A stretch of DNA of 64,000 bases from Clostridium sp. AM33-3 (GTDB lineage: Bacteria > Bacillota > Clostridia > Lachnospirales > Lachnospiraceae), in assembly GCF_003480315.1 (NCBI RefSeq), contig NZ_QUIV01000008.1:1-64000 (forward strand), written 5' to 3'. The translations under genes and the position numbers were made by a program. The notes under the pieces are model-generated. The model had not been told where the DNA came from. It saw only the letters and a program-made list of their open reading frames with translations, and made no database searches. Positions 36,413 through 44,234 of the stretch are shown here, piece after piece. Positions within the stretch are counted from its first letter, which is position 1. Each line of letters begins with the position of its first letter.

Positions 36413-36440
36413 GGTTGTATCTCCTGTAACTCTCTTATTT

Positions 36441-38243
36441 TTATCGAAGCACCAGCTTCAGATATTCAAACAGCGACTCCGTTGCCTCCTCACGGTAAAC
36501 GATCTCCCGGGCCAGGACCGGCCGGTCGGTGATGATACCATCTACTCCGAGAAGTGTCAGCCGCTCCAGCTCACTTTTGCTGTTCACGGTCCAGGCATAG
36601 ACAGCTTTACCCTGTTCATGAGCATTCTGCATCAGCGCAGACGTCACAAAGCCGGAGCGGATACTGATGAAATCCACATCCTCGCTGGAATAAAAATTTC
36701 CGTAAGCCGCAGATATGATATATCCGGTACGCACCTCCGGCAGAACCGCTTTGACCCGCCTCAGGTACGGAAGGTTTGTGGAAGTTACCACACACTGATT
36801 CTCCATTCCATAGGCCTTGATCATCTCTGCAGTCTTCTCCGGCAGTTCACTGTTTTTTCCAACGTATTTGATCTCGATATTTAAACCGATCTTCTGGCTG
36901 CATAGTTCCAACACCTCGCTGAGAGCCGGGATCCGCGTTCCCTCATAGCTTTTGGAAAACCAGGAGCCCACATCCAGCTGTTCCAGTTGTGCAAAGGTCA
37001 TGGATGCAATGGAACGGTTTACTCCTGCTACCCGCTTTAGGCTGGCATCATGCCCCAGTACGATCACACCGTCAGAAGTCATCTGAACATCGATCTCAAC
37101 ACTGTCCGCCATCTCTTCCATGGCCTTCTCAATGGCCGGGATCGTGTTTTCCGGCGCAGTCACGGAGCTGCCGCGGTGTGCCGTGATCTCAGTCTCGATC
37201 AGAAGCTCCTCTGAAAGCTCGGAACCATTGCGGACCAGGTCATAAATATAAAACAGTCCAACACTGAGCAGCGCTGCCAGCACCATTGCCATCGTCTTGC
37301 GGTTTATGCTTCCCCTGGCCGGGTAACCGAAATCCCAGCGATCTGCATGAAATCTGCGGTTCCCGTACTGGTAATACGCCACGGAAAGCGCAGCAAATAC
37401 CATCACAAATGCCAGCATGGAGGCCAGATAAATGATGCCGGTCTCCAGACGGTCCGCCGCTGAAAGCAGCACGGCCATTGCCAGGCTTTGTCTGGAAAAA
37501 TATACCACACAGACCGCCGCCACGCACACCGAAACTGCATAAACAGCCGAAGCCAGCAGGATAACCGCCAGTTCCCAGAACATGGCAAGAGAAGCAATCC
37601 TCCATTTACGTTTATGGGTCATCTGCCAGCTGCGCACCACGCCGCTGTGGAAATGCTTCTGTTCGATCATGCAGCCATACACGGTCAGTGACCGTGGGAT
37701 CACTGCCAGAATCCCGAAGATCAGCAGGATGATCAGAAAGGTCACTGCCACCGGCTGTTTCTTCAATTCCTGAAAAATGAAATTGGCCGGTTTATAACGG
37801 ACTATGGTTCTCAGGATAAAGGGCAGATGGATCAGCAGATACTGGGCTGCCAGAAACAGCGGCAGCTGCCAGTTACGTTTTTCCATCTCATCCTTCATTT
37901 TCTGAAGACCGCCCCAGAGGATATGCAAAGGGGTCAGCTTCTGATAATAGGCTGACCCCTGAAATGCCGTAACCAGTCCGGCTGTCTCCAGTGACAGGAT
38001 CAGGATCCCGACAAACGCCGCTGCTGCAAAGGCAAGCAGCGTTACCGGCTGTATCAGAAAATTTCCGATATTAGCCGGTGTCAGATAGCTGTACCCCGCT
38101 GCCCGCAACGCCAGCCGGATCCCGCGGCTGACAAGCCGCATATAAACCGGTGTCGTGATTCCACGGTATAAAAGTTCGAACAAAAGAATATTTTTCCAGT
38201 TTTGCCGTATAATCTGCCAGGTATCTTTTGTCAGTATCTTCAT
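36441..38243 (-). CDS. Glycerophosphodiester phosphodiesterase with N-terminal membrane domain
   Basis: This 600-residue protein has an N-terminal membrane domain of about 340 residues with six to eight helices (the GDPD membrane domain family) and a C-terminal GDPD catalytic domain starting at about residue 352: [39 protein letters not shown] and [10 protein letters not shown]. The His-Arg-Gly and Glu/Asp metal residues are present. It would hydrolyse glycerophosphodiesters, derived from phospholipid or lipoteichoic acid, at the membrane surface. It starts three bases after relQ and is probably coupled to it. Confidence 0.93.
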   Translation of the reverse strand: MKILTKDTWQIIRQNWKNILLFELLYRGITTPVYMRLVSRGIRLALRAAGYSYLTPANIGNFLIQPVTLLAFAAAAFVGILILSLETAGLVTAFQGSAYYQKLTPLHILWGGLQKMKDEMEKRNWQLPLFLAAQYLLIHLPFILRTIVRYKPANFIFQELKKQPVAVTFLIILLIFGILAVIPRSLTVYGCMIEQKHFHSGVVRSWQMTHKRKWRIASLAMFWELAVILLASAVYAVSVCVAAVCVVYFSRQSLAMAVLLSAADRLETGIIYLASMLAFVMVFAALSVAYYQYGNRRFHADRWDFGYPARGSINRKTMAMVLAALLSVGLFYIYDLVRNGSELSEELLIETEITAHRGSSVTAPENTIPAIEKAMEEMADSVEIDVQMTSDGVIVLGHDASLKRVAGVNRSIASMTFAQLEQLDVGSWFSKSYEGTRIPALSEVLELCSQKIGLNIEIKYVGKNSELPEKTAEMIKAYGMENQCVVTSTNLPYLRRVKAVLPEVRTGYIISAAYGNFYSSEDVDFISIRSGFVTSALMQNAHEQGKAVYAWTVNSKSELERLTLLGVDGIITDRPVLAREIVYREEATESLFEYLKLVLR

Positions 38244-38246
38244 AAA

Positions 38247-38909
38247 TTACTCTTTCGGTTCCAGTTCATCCTCCTGAGCCCTTCGGGTCTCCAAGATTGA
38301 CTGATTCAAAGAAAACATCTTTGCGTCCAGCATATCTACCATATCGGCGCATGCCTTCAGTTCAGCCTGCAGAGAGTCCGGACCGCTTCCTTCAAACTTG
38401 TAATAGATCTTATGCTCCAGGCTGGCCCAGAAATCCTGCGCAATAGTTCGGATCTGGATCTCCACCTTGGTTTCTACCGGACCCTCCGTCAGATAAATGG
38501 GAATGGTCACCACCATATGATAGCTCTTATAGCCATTTGGCTTTGGCTTACGGATATAGTCCTTCACATAGAGGACTGTAACATCCTTCTGGCGTGCGAT
38601 CATATCCGCAATCTGGTAAATATCCTGGTTAAAGGAACAGATGATGCGGATGCCTGCAATGTCGCTGAGCTTTTCTACCATGTTTTCGATGGTCACCTCA
38701 TAGCCATTGCGCTTCATTTTCTTGACGATGCTGTCCGGGGTCTTCACCCTGGATTTGATGTGTTCAATGGGCGTATGCCCATACATGTGAATGAACTCTT
38801 CGTTTAAGATCTCGATTTTTGTATTGATTGCCTTCAGTGCTGATTCATACAGAAACATCACAGAATTCCACTGATCCAGCTGACTGTAGGCATTTGGGAT
38901 ATATACCAA
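38247..38909 (-). CDS. relQ: Small alarmone synthetase (GTP pyrophosphokinase)
   Basis: This is a single-domain (p)ppGpp synthetase of 220 residues in the RelQ/YjbM group, lacking hydrolase, TGS and ACT domains. Synthetase motifs are IKSRVKTPDSIVKKMKRNG, the acceptor-binding SDIAGIRIICSF, VLYVKDYIRKPKPNGYKSYH and VEIQIRTIAQDFWASLEHKI with the catalytic Glu and adjacent Gln. The C-terminal helix supports tetramer formation in relatives. It makes ppGpp or pGpp in response to cell-wall or alkaline stress independently of the main Rel enzyme. It is followed directly by the GDPD gene. Confidence 0.94.
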   Translation of the reverse strand: MVYIPNAYSQLDQWNSVMFLYESALKAINTKIEILNEEFIHMYGHTPIEHIKSRVKTPDSIVKKMKRNGYEVTIENMVEKLSDIAGIRIICSFNQDIYQIADMIARQKDVTVLYVKDYIRKPKPNGYKSYHMVVTIPIYLTEGPVETKVEIQIRTIAQDFWASLEHKIYYKFEGSGPDSLQAELKACADMVDMLDAKMFSLNQSILETRRAQEDELEPKE

Positions 38910-38974
38910 TATCTATCCCTCCTTTGATTACCATATACAGTAACGATTGATGCACTTCAGCCGGATGAAAATTT

Positions 38975-39700
38975 TTAGAACTTCAGGCCCTTCAGCAGTG
39001 CTCCCAGTCCGGTGGTTGCTTCACCGGTCTCTTTGTACTCAAATTTCTCAACCGGCTCTTCCGGTTCACCCTCTGCGGTCAGTGCCTTCATGCTGAGGCT
39101 GATCTTACCGTCTTTGACGCCGGTGATCTTTACCGTCACGTTCTGGCCCTCTTTTAATACAACGCCCGGATGCTTGATACGCTGATTGCTGATCTGGGAT
39201 ACATGCAGGAGTCCGCTTAAACCATTTTCCAGATTTACGAATGCGCCGTAATCCTTTAAGCTGTCTACCGTACCATTCACAACAGAGCCAACCTCAACAG
39301 CGGCCAGCTTCTCAGCACGCTCAGCAGCCTTCTTCTCCTGAAGGACGGCTCTTGCGGAGAGAACCAGTCTCTTCTTCTCCATGTCAACGGTGATCGGAAC
39401 TACCTCCAGATGCTGGCCGACCAGATCCTCCAGCTTCTCGATGTAATGATCTGCTGCCTGGGATGCAGGGATAAAGCCCTGGATATCATCAACATAGGCT
39501 ACCAGACCGCCCTTAACTGCCTCTTTTACCTTTACCTTTAAAACGGTCTTGTCTTCCATCTGCTGTGCAAGCTCTGCCCACTTCTCAGCATCCGGACCTT
39601 CCTGATCCTGATATGCGTTATTGCGGCGTGCGTCATATTCCTTATAAGATGCTTCCAGCTCGCTGGCAAAATCTTCCATTGTTTCTTTTACTTCACTCAT
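38975..39700 (-). CDS. S1 RNA-binding domain protein (RpsA-like)
   Basis: This 241-residue protein carries two S1-type OB-fold domains: the first from about LKVKVKEAVKGGLVAYVDDI, the second VGSVVNGTVDSLKDYGAFVN with GLSGLLHVSQIS. It has a highly charged N-terminal helix and the C-terminus is disordered. In many Gram-positive bacteria short S1-like proteins replace the six-domain ribosomal S1. The start at 39700 has AAGGAG eight bases upstream. The divergent promoter region also holds the ATTTGCTATAG tandem repeat that lies before the PHP gene, so regulation may be shared. Confidence 0.92.
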   Translation of the reverse strand: MSEVKETMEDFASELEASYKEYDARRNNAYQDQEGPDAEKWAELAQQMEDKTVLKVKVKEAVKGGLVAYVDDIQGFIPASQAADHYIEKLEDLVGQHLEVVPITVDMEKKRLVLSARAVLQEKKAAERAEKLAAVEVGSVVNGTVDSLKDYGAFVNLENGLSGLLHVSQISNQRIKHPGVVLKEGQNVTVKITGVKDGKISLSMKALTAEGEPEEPVEKFEYKETGEATTGLGALLKGLKF

Positions 39701-39770
39701 AATGTTTACTCCTTTTCCCGTTCCGGCATGGAACGATTCCATAATAATAACTTTACCATATTTCCTGCGA

Positions 39771-39792
39771 ATTTGCTATAGATTTGCTATAG
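39771..39792 (+). repeat. Tandem 11-bp repeat ATTTGCTATAG
   Basis: Two exact head-to-tail copies (39771-39781 and 39782-39792) lie between the divergent S1 and PHP genes. Copies of the same core also occur in inverted orientation around the perR promoter at 41559-41608. This makes a binding site for the LysR regulator encoded between them a reasonable guess. Confidence 0.7.
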
Positions 39793-39817
39793 TTTTCTGG
39801 TTTTTGGCCGGAAAGCG

Positions 39818-39826
39818 TGTTATAAT
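39818..39826 (+). promoter_or_regulatory. Extended -10 promoter of the PHP-lysR operon
   Basis: TGTTATAAT, an extended -10 with a perfect TATAAT at 39821-39826, lies about 43 bases before the PHP start. The -35 region is poor (TTTTGG-like), as is usual with extended -10 sites or activator-dependent promoters. The tandem motif just upstream fits the second option. Confidence 0.55.
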
Positions 39827-39868
39827 TCTATTAGTTTGTACACGATATTTTTATCAGGAGAAATGACT

Positions 39869-40621
39869 ATGATCCACGATATTTTAGATCTTCATACCCA
39901 TACGATCATGAGCGGTCACGCCTACAACACCATGCAGGAGATGATCCGTTCCGCTTCCGAAAAGGGAGTAAGGCTCCTTGGCATAACCGAGCATGCCCCC
40001 CGCATTCCCGGCGCCTGCCATCCGTTTTATTTCATCAATTTCAGGGTTGTTCCCCGGGAACAGTTCGGAGTAAAGCTGATGCTTGGCTGTGAGCTGAATA
40101 TCATCGACTACAAAGGCAATGTCGACCTTGAGCCGCGCTATCTTGCCGGCTTAGACTATGCAGTTGCCAGCATCCATGAACCCTGCTATGACAGCGGGAC
40201 CACAGCACAGAACACAGCTGCCTATCTCGGCGCCATGAAAAATCCGGCGGTCCAGATCATCGGTCATCCGGATGATGGCCGCTTCCCCATTGACTACGAA
40301 ACCCTGGTCTGCGCCGCAAAAGAGCACCATGTGCTTCTGGAGGTCAATTCCAGCTCCCTGCACCCGGAATGCCATCGTTTAAATGCAAGAGAGAATTATA
40401 TCACGATGCTGGAATTGTGCCGCAGGTACAAGGTGTCTGTCATTATGGACAGTGACGCGCACAGCGATGCCGACGTTGGAAATCACACCCGCGCACAGGC
40501 ACTTTTTGATGAGATTGGCTTCCCGGAGGAGCTGGTCGTAAACACCTCCATTGAAAAAGCTGCGGAGTATATCCCGTATTTACGTAAAACACTCTATCTG
40601 GGAGGTCAGGCACATGATTAA
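39869..40621 (+). CDS. PHP domain metal-dependent phosphoesterase (YcdX-like)
   Basis: This 250-residue protein has the four PHP motifs: DLHTHTIMSGHAYNT, GITEHAPRIPG, AVASIHEPCYDSGT together with QIIGHPDDGRF, and SVIMDSDAHSDADVGN. These bind a trinuclear metal centre of the YcdX type. Substrates of YcdX-like phosphoesterases are small phosphate esters; the physiological one is unsettled. The start at 39869 is preferred since AGGAG lies eight bases upstream. Its stop overlaps the LysR gene by eight bases, so the two are coupled and the regulator may control this enzyme. Confidence 0.92.
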   Translation: MIHDILDLHTHTIMSGHAYNTMQEMIRSASEKGVRLLGITEHAPRIPGACHPFYFINFRVVPREQFGVKLMLGCELNIIDYKGNVDLEPRYLAGLDYAVASIHEPCYDSGTTAQNTAAYLGAMKNPAVQIIGHPDDGRFPIDYETLVCAAKEHHVLLEVNSSSLHPECHRLNARENYITMLELCRRYKVSVIMDSDAHSDADVGNHTRAQALFDEIGFPEELVVNTSIEKAAEYIPYLRKTLYLGGQAHD

Positions 40622-41552
40622 CTTTTTAAACCTGGAATATTTTCTGGTAGCCGCCGAGGAGCTGAACTTTACCAAGGCTGCCAAAAAGCTGTTCATTTCC
40701 CAGCAATCCTTAAGCAACCATATCTCTAATATGGAAAAAGAATTCGATGTCATCCTCTTCAACCGCACTACGCCCCTGACCCTGACCTATGCCGGTCAGG
40801 CACTAAAGGCTAAGGCCAGACAAATGCTGGAGCTGCGGGACGAGACCTACCGCGAGCTTTCCGATATCAAGGACTTCTCTGTGGGTCAGCTCACCCTGGG
40901 GCTTTCCCACACCAGAGGTCGCGTCATCCTGCCGGAAATCCTGCCGGTCTTTAAGGACCGCTTTCCGAATATCGACCTGAAGCTGGTGGAGGGCAATTCC
41001 TCCGAGCTGGCAAATGACCTGCTCCACGGAAATATTGACCTGATCATTGACATGCTTCCCTTTAAAGTAGAAAATGTCGAAACCGTACCAATCTGTGAAG
41101 AGGAAATCCTGCTGGCTGTTCCTGACATTGTGCTGGAGCATGCGTTCCCGGGCCGCTTAAAGGAGATAAAACAACAGCTTTCAGAACACACGGACTTAAA
41201 GCTTCTGGCCGGCTGCCCATTTCTTCTGATCAACAAGGGAAACCGCGTCCGTACTATCGCAGACGAAATGTTCGAAGAAGCACAGATCACGCCGAATATC
41301 GTGCTGGAAACCGAGAATATCCAGACGGTGCTGGCCCTGGCTGAAAAAGGCATGGGCATCACCTTCTATCCACGCATGTTCATCTCCGGACAGGCTGAGA
41401 TCGAGGAACTGAAAAACGGACAGGGTCCGTTAAACTTCTATTCCCTGGATCATCCAAAGGCTCACGGCGTTCTGGCCATCGGTTACCACAAGGGTCATTA
41501 TATGTCACAGGCTACCAAAGAATTCATACAAACGGCAAAGAAAATGATATAA
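40614..41552 (+). CDS. LysR-type transcriptional regulator
   Basis: This is a 312-residue LysR-family regulator. The winged helix-turn-helix spans LEYFLVAAEELNFTKAAKKL and FISQQSLSNHISNMEKEFDV; the effector domain follows, with FPNIDLKLVEGNSSELANDL, NIDLIIDMLPF and GMGITFYPRMFI. GGGAGG lies eight bases before the ATG at 40614. It follows the PHP gene with an overlap, and copies of the ATTTGCTATA motif lie before its operon and after it, at the perR promoter. These are candidate sites for self-regulation and for control of the neighbour. The ligand is unknown. Confidence 0.93.
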   Translation: MINFLNLEYFLVAAEELNFTKAAKKLFISQQSLSNHISNMEKEFDVILFNRTTPLTLTYAGQALKAKARQMLELRDETYRELSDIKDFSVGQLTLGLSHTRGRVILPEILPVFKDRFPNIDLKLVEGNSSELANDLLHGNIDLIIDMLPFKVENVETVPICEEEILLAVPDIVLEHAFPGRLKEIKQQLSEHTDLKLLAGCPFLLINKGNRVRTIADEMFEEAQITPNIVLETENIQTVLALAEKGMGITFYPRMFISGQAEIEELKNGQGPLNFYSLDHPKAHGVLAIGYHKGHYMSQATKEFIQTAKKMI

Positions 41553-41558
41553 AATTTT

Positions 41559-41608
41559 TATAGCAAATGCGGAGAAAAGGATTGACATCCTGCTCCGCAT
41601 TTGCTATA
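41559..41608. promoter_or_regulatory. 16-bp inverted repeat overlapping the perR promoter
   Basis: TATAGCAAATGCGGAG (41559-41574) and CTCCGCATTTGCTATA (41593-41608) are exact reverse complements separated by 18 bases. The right arm covers the spacer and most of the -10 box of the perR promoter, and the loop contains the -35 box. It may be an operator, or a weak terminator for lysR. Confidence 0.85.
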
Positions 41609-41610
41609 AT
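41582..41610 (+). promoter_or_regulatory. Consensus sigma-A promoter of perR
   Basis: TTGACA (41582-41587) and TATAAT (41605-41610) are separated by exactly 17 bases. It is a perfect consensus promoter and so needs repression to be silent, in line with the operator just downstream. Confidence 0.93.
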
Positions 41611-41616
41611 TCAATT

Positions 41617-41633
41617 ATAGTAATTATTACTAT
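41617..41633 (+). promoter_or_regulatory. PerR/Fur box
   Basis: ATAGTAATTATTACTAT is a perfect 8-1-8 palindrome centred about 15 bases after the -10 box, at the likely transcription start. It matches the TTATAATNATTATAA-type PerR box closely. PerR bound here would repress its own gene and probably rubrerythrin downstream. Confidence 0.85.
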
Positions 41634-41658
41634 TATTTATTGATGAAAAGGAGCTGCC

Positions 41659-42054
41659 ATGAAGACATTAAAATACAGTCGTCAGAGGGAATCCATCAAA
41701 GCAAGTCTTATGAGCCGCAAGGATCATCCAACCGCAGACGCCGTATACGCAAGCATTCGCGAGGAGTTCCCAAACATCAGTCTCGGTACGGTTTACCGAA
41801 ACTTAAACCTTCTTGTAGAACTGGGAGAGGCACAGAAGCTCGCCTTTGGAGATGGAAAGGACCACTTTGACGCAGATACCAGCCTGCATTACCACTTTGT
41901 ATGCAGAAGCTGCGGTGCTGTCACAGACCTTCCCATGGAACCGCTTGCCGACATCGACCAGAAAGCACAGAGCTGTACCGCAGACCAGATTGAAGACCAC
42001 ACTGTCTTCTTTTTCGGACGCTGCGCGAACTGCTTTCAGAAGGAAGGCCATTAA
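41659..42054 (+). CDS. perR: Fur family transcriptional regulator, PerR-type
   Basis: This is a 131-residue Fur-family repressor with a winged helix (ADAVYASIREEFPNISLGTV, YRNLNLLVELGEAQKLAFGD) and a metal-binding C-terminal half, HYHFVCRSCGAVTDL and FFGRCANCFQKEGH, with CxxC pairs for structural zinc. AAGGAG lies five bases before the ATG. A near-perfect PerR box and consensus promoter precede the gene, and reverse rubrerythrin, a classical PerR target in Clostridia, follows 104 bases later. The peroxide-sensing role is inferred from this context; a Fur or Zur role is not excluded. Confidence 0.9.
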   Translation: MKTLKYSRQRESIKASLMSRKDHPTADAVYASIREEFPNISLGTVYRNLNLLVELGEAQKLAFGDGKDHFDADTSLHYHFVCRSCGAVTDLPMEPLADIDQKAQSCTADQIEDHTVFFFGRCANCFQKEGH

Positions 42055-42087
42055 GTATCACACAGGTTACACAGAGCATCACGGACA

Positions 42088-42113
42088 GATACCGGCAGGT
42101 CAGTACCGGTATC
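42088..42113 (+). other. Intercistronic hairpin between perR and rubrerythrin
   Basis: GATACCGG and CCGGTATC pair around a 10-base loop. There is no T-run, so it is unlikely to be a terminator. It may protect or punctuate the rubrerythrin message. Confidence 0.55.
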
Positions 42114-42158
42114 CGGGCCAAAACCATATCAAATATTCACATGTAAAGGAGAAAAGTC

Positions 42159-42701
42159 ATGAAGAAATGGGTTTGTACAGTATGTGGTTATGTTTACGAG
42201 GGAGACGCTGCACCGGAATTCTGCCCGGTATGTAAGGCACCTGCTTCCAAGTTTAAAGAGCAGGAAGGCGAAATGGTATGGGCTGCAGAGCACGTTGTAG
42301 GCGTTGCTCAGGGCGTCAGCGAAGATATCCTGGCAGATTTAAGAGCAAACTTCGAGGGTGAGTGCTCCGAGGTAGGTATGTACCTGGCTATGGCAAGAGT
42401 TGCTCACAGAGAGGGCTATCCGGAGATCGGCCTTTACTGGGAGAAGGCAGCTTACGAAGAGGCTGAGCACGCTGCAAAGTTTGCAGAGCTGTTAGGTGAG
42501 GTTGTTACCGACTCCACCAAGAAGAACCTGGAGATGAGAGTTGCCGCAGAGCACGGTGCAACCGAGGGTAAATTTGACCTGGCTAAGCGCGCAAAAGCAG
42601 CAAATCTCGACGCAATCCATGATACCGTTCATGAAATGGCAAGAGACGAGGCAAGACACGGCAAGGCATTTGAGGGCCTGTTAAAGAGATACTTCGGTTA
42701 A
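42159..42701 (+). CDS. Reverse rubrerythrin (NADH peroxidase)
   Basis: This is a 180-residue diiron peroxidase with the domains in reverse order: an N-terminal rubredoxin-like domain ([20 protein letters not shown]; Cys4 iron site) followed by a ferritin-like four-helix domain with the metal ligands [25 protein letters not shown] and [12 protein letters not shown]. In clostridia this protein reduces hydrogen peroxide with electrons from NADH via an oxidoreductase and is induced when PerR is inactivated. The ribosome binding site AAAGGAG is strong. It lies directly after perR in the same direction and ends shortly before palindromic repeat B. Confidence 0.96.
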   Translation: MKKWVCTVCGYVYEGDAAPEFCPVCKAPASKFKEQEGEMVWAAEHVVGVAQGVSEDILADLRANFEGECSEVGMYLAMARVAHREGYPEIGLYWEKAAYEEAEHAAKFAELLGEVVTDSTKKNLEMRVAAEHGATEGKFDLAKRAKAANLDAIHDTVHEMARDEARHGKAFEGLLKRYFG

Positions 42702-42726
42702 TTGCCTGATTTCCAAATAGCAATTA

Positions 42727-43340
42727 GACGGAACTAATAAAGGTCCGGAAGAGAATGAGACCGCCTTCCTCTATTTTCACATATCGTTGTTTGCTTGCTC
42801 TCACAACACGCGTTCGCCTGCATCGGACTACATCCGCTGCATTCGTACACGTGTGTTCAAGATGCAAACACCTGATATGCTGAAAATCCCGGAAAGCGGT
42901 CTCATTCACTTCCTGCTGTATTGACTCCACTACAAAAAAGTAACTGCAGCCCATATTAACTCTTCCATAAAAAGAAAACACAGCCAGAACGCTACTATCA
43001 GATAAAAGCCGGATTTACAGGCTTTCGTCAGCAACGTTCTGGCTGCGTTTATTATTATCGTAGAATAACCAATACAGTAGAAGGTTCGGTCAGACTATAC
43101 AGAATAAGCAGATGCGTTGGAATTTTCTTGCATTGCATATCAAGAACGCGCCAGTGACGCGTTCGCAGATTCATGAGCGAGCATAGCGCCAGACCGGAGA
43201 GCATTGTCTGAGCGTGCAGAGCACGCGAGTTTTGCTCGCAGGTCTGGCAATAGGCGGCGGAGCGAATGAAGTACAAAATTTCACAGCATCTGCTTATTCT
43301 GTATGGTCTGACCGAACCTTCGGACTCTATTAGTTATTCT
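42727..43340. repeat. Large palindromic repeat element, copy B
   Basis: This 614-bp non-coding element has the same three-domain plan as copy A. Domain I arms are at 42747-42769 and 42891-42913 and differ from perfect pairing at two positions. Domain II arms at 42976-42991 and 43035-43050 pair at 15 of 16 positions. Domain III has 35-base arms at 43081-43115 and 43286-43320 with a single mismatch, which would be a U-G pair in RNA. Terminal inverted repeats are GACGGAACTAATAAAGGTCC at the left and GGACTCTATTAGTTATTC at the right. It lies between the convergent ends of rubrerythrin and a glycosyltransferase gene and touches the stop codon of the latter. Confidence 0.85.
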
Positions 43341-44234
43341 TTAAATTTTTATTCCCACAAGCTTCGCCACCTGCATTTCCATCCGGATCCCGGCAAACCA
43401 GAGCTTCGCGATCTGCTCCTGGAGCGGACTGATATGCAGATAGTGTCTCATGTAGTAAAGGGTGCTCTTCTCCCGCAGCCGCTGACGTTTCATGGCATCG
43501 GAGAAAGATTTGCTGATGGAAGTGGAATGTTCGTGATCATAGTGCTGGTTTAATAAAAGCACGCTGCGGTAACCGGCATTCTGAATCCGGCGGCCCAACA
43601 CCTGCTCTTCCTCGTAGAGGAAGATTCCCTCATCATAGCCTCCAGCTTCCAGAAATTTTTCTGTATCCACCATCAGCATGGAACCGTGCACGGCACCCAC
43701 ATATACGGCACTCCGGCCTGCAAAACAGGAATCCGGGTAGTCAAACGTCTTTCCTAACAGGCGGCGGCTCACCGGACCCATGCTCAAAAGTTCCCGCATG
43801 AAGCTGCGCAGCGGCCAGCCGTTTTTCAGATTCGGAAACCGCGCGTCACGGATCCGGGTGGTCACGATTCCCACCTCCGGATGACGGGCAAAAACTGCCA
43901 GCATGGCTTTTAGGGACTGCTCCGAAAATACCACATCCGGATTCGCGATCAGAACATGGGTTGCACCCTGTTCCGCGCCGCAGCGGACACCGAGGTTGTT
44001 GCCAGAGCCGTAGCCGCCGTTGTGGTCGGCGGAAATCACACGGACTTTGCAGGATTGACTTGCATTTGCATCAAACTCCAGTTTTCTCAACCGCTCCAGG
44101 GAATCATCCGTGGAGGCATTGTCCACTACAATAATCTGGTGCAATACATCGTAATCCGCAATCTGCTTCACCAGTTTTTCGGTAGTTTCCGCATCGTTGT
44201 AATTCAGAATCACACAGCTCAGTTGCATACTCAT
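43341..44234 (-). CDS. GT2 family glycosyltransferase, last gene of galactofuranose operon
   Basis: This is a 297-residue GT2 enzyme with LSCVILNYNDAETTEKLVKQ, IIVVDNASTDDSLERL, HNGGYGSGNNLGVRCG, the metal-binding VLIANPDVVF and the acceptor-side MVDTEKFLEAGGYDEGIFLY. The NPDV pattern and GGYGSGNN are typical of rhamnosyl- and galactosyltransferases of Gram-positive surface glycans. It is coupled to the upstream GT2 gene by an ATGA overlap and its stop codon abuts palindromic repeat B, which may also end its transcript. Donor and linkage are not determinable; the operon context points to galactofuranose- or rhamnose-containing chains. Confidence 0.88.
   Translation of the reverse strand: MSMQLSCVILNYNDAETTEKLVKQIADYDVLHQIIVVDNASTDDSLERLRKLEFDANASQSCKVRVISADHNGGYGSGNNLGVRCGAEQGATHVLIANPDVVFSEQSLKAMLAVFARHPEVGIVTTRIRDARFPNLKNGWPLRSFMRELLSMGPVSRRLLGKTFDYPDSCFAGRSAVYVGAVHGSMLMVDTEKFLEAGGYDEGIFLYEEEQVLGRRIQNAGYRSVLLLNQHYDHEHSTSISKSFSDAMKRQRLREKSTLYYMRHYLHISPLQEQIAKLWFAGIRMEMQVAKLVGIKI

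Noticed and set aside
39771..39792. Tandem repeat as the start of a CRISPR or VNTR
   Set aside because: Only two 11-bp units without spacers; the motif recurs at the perR promoter, so a protein binding site is more likely.
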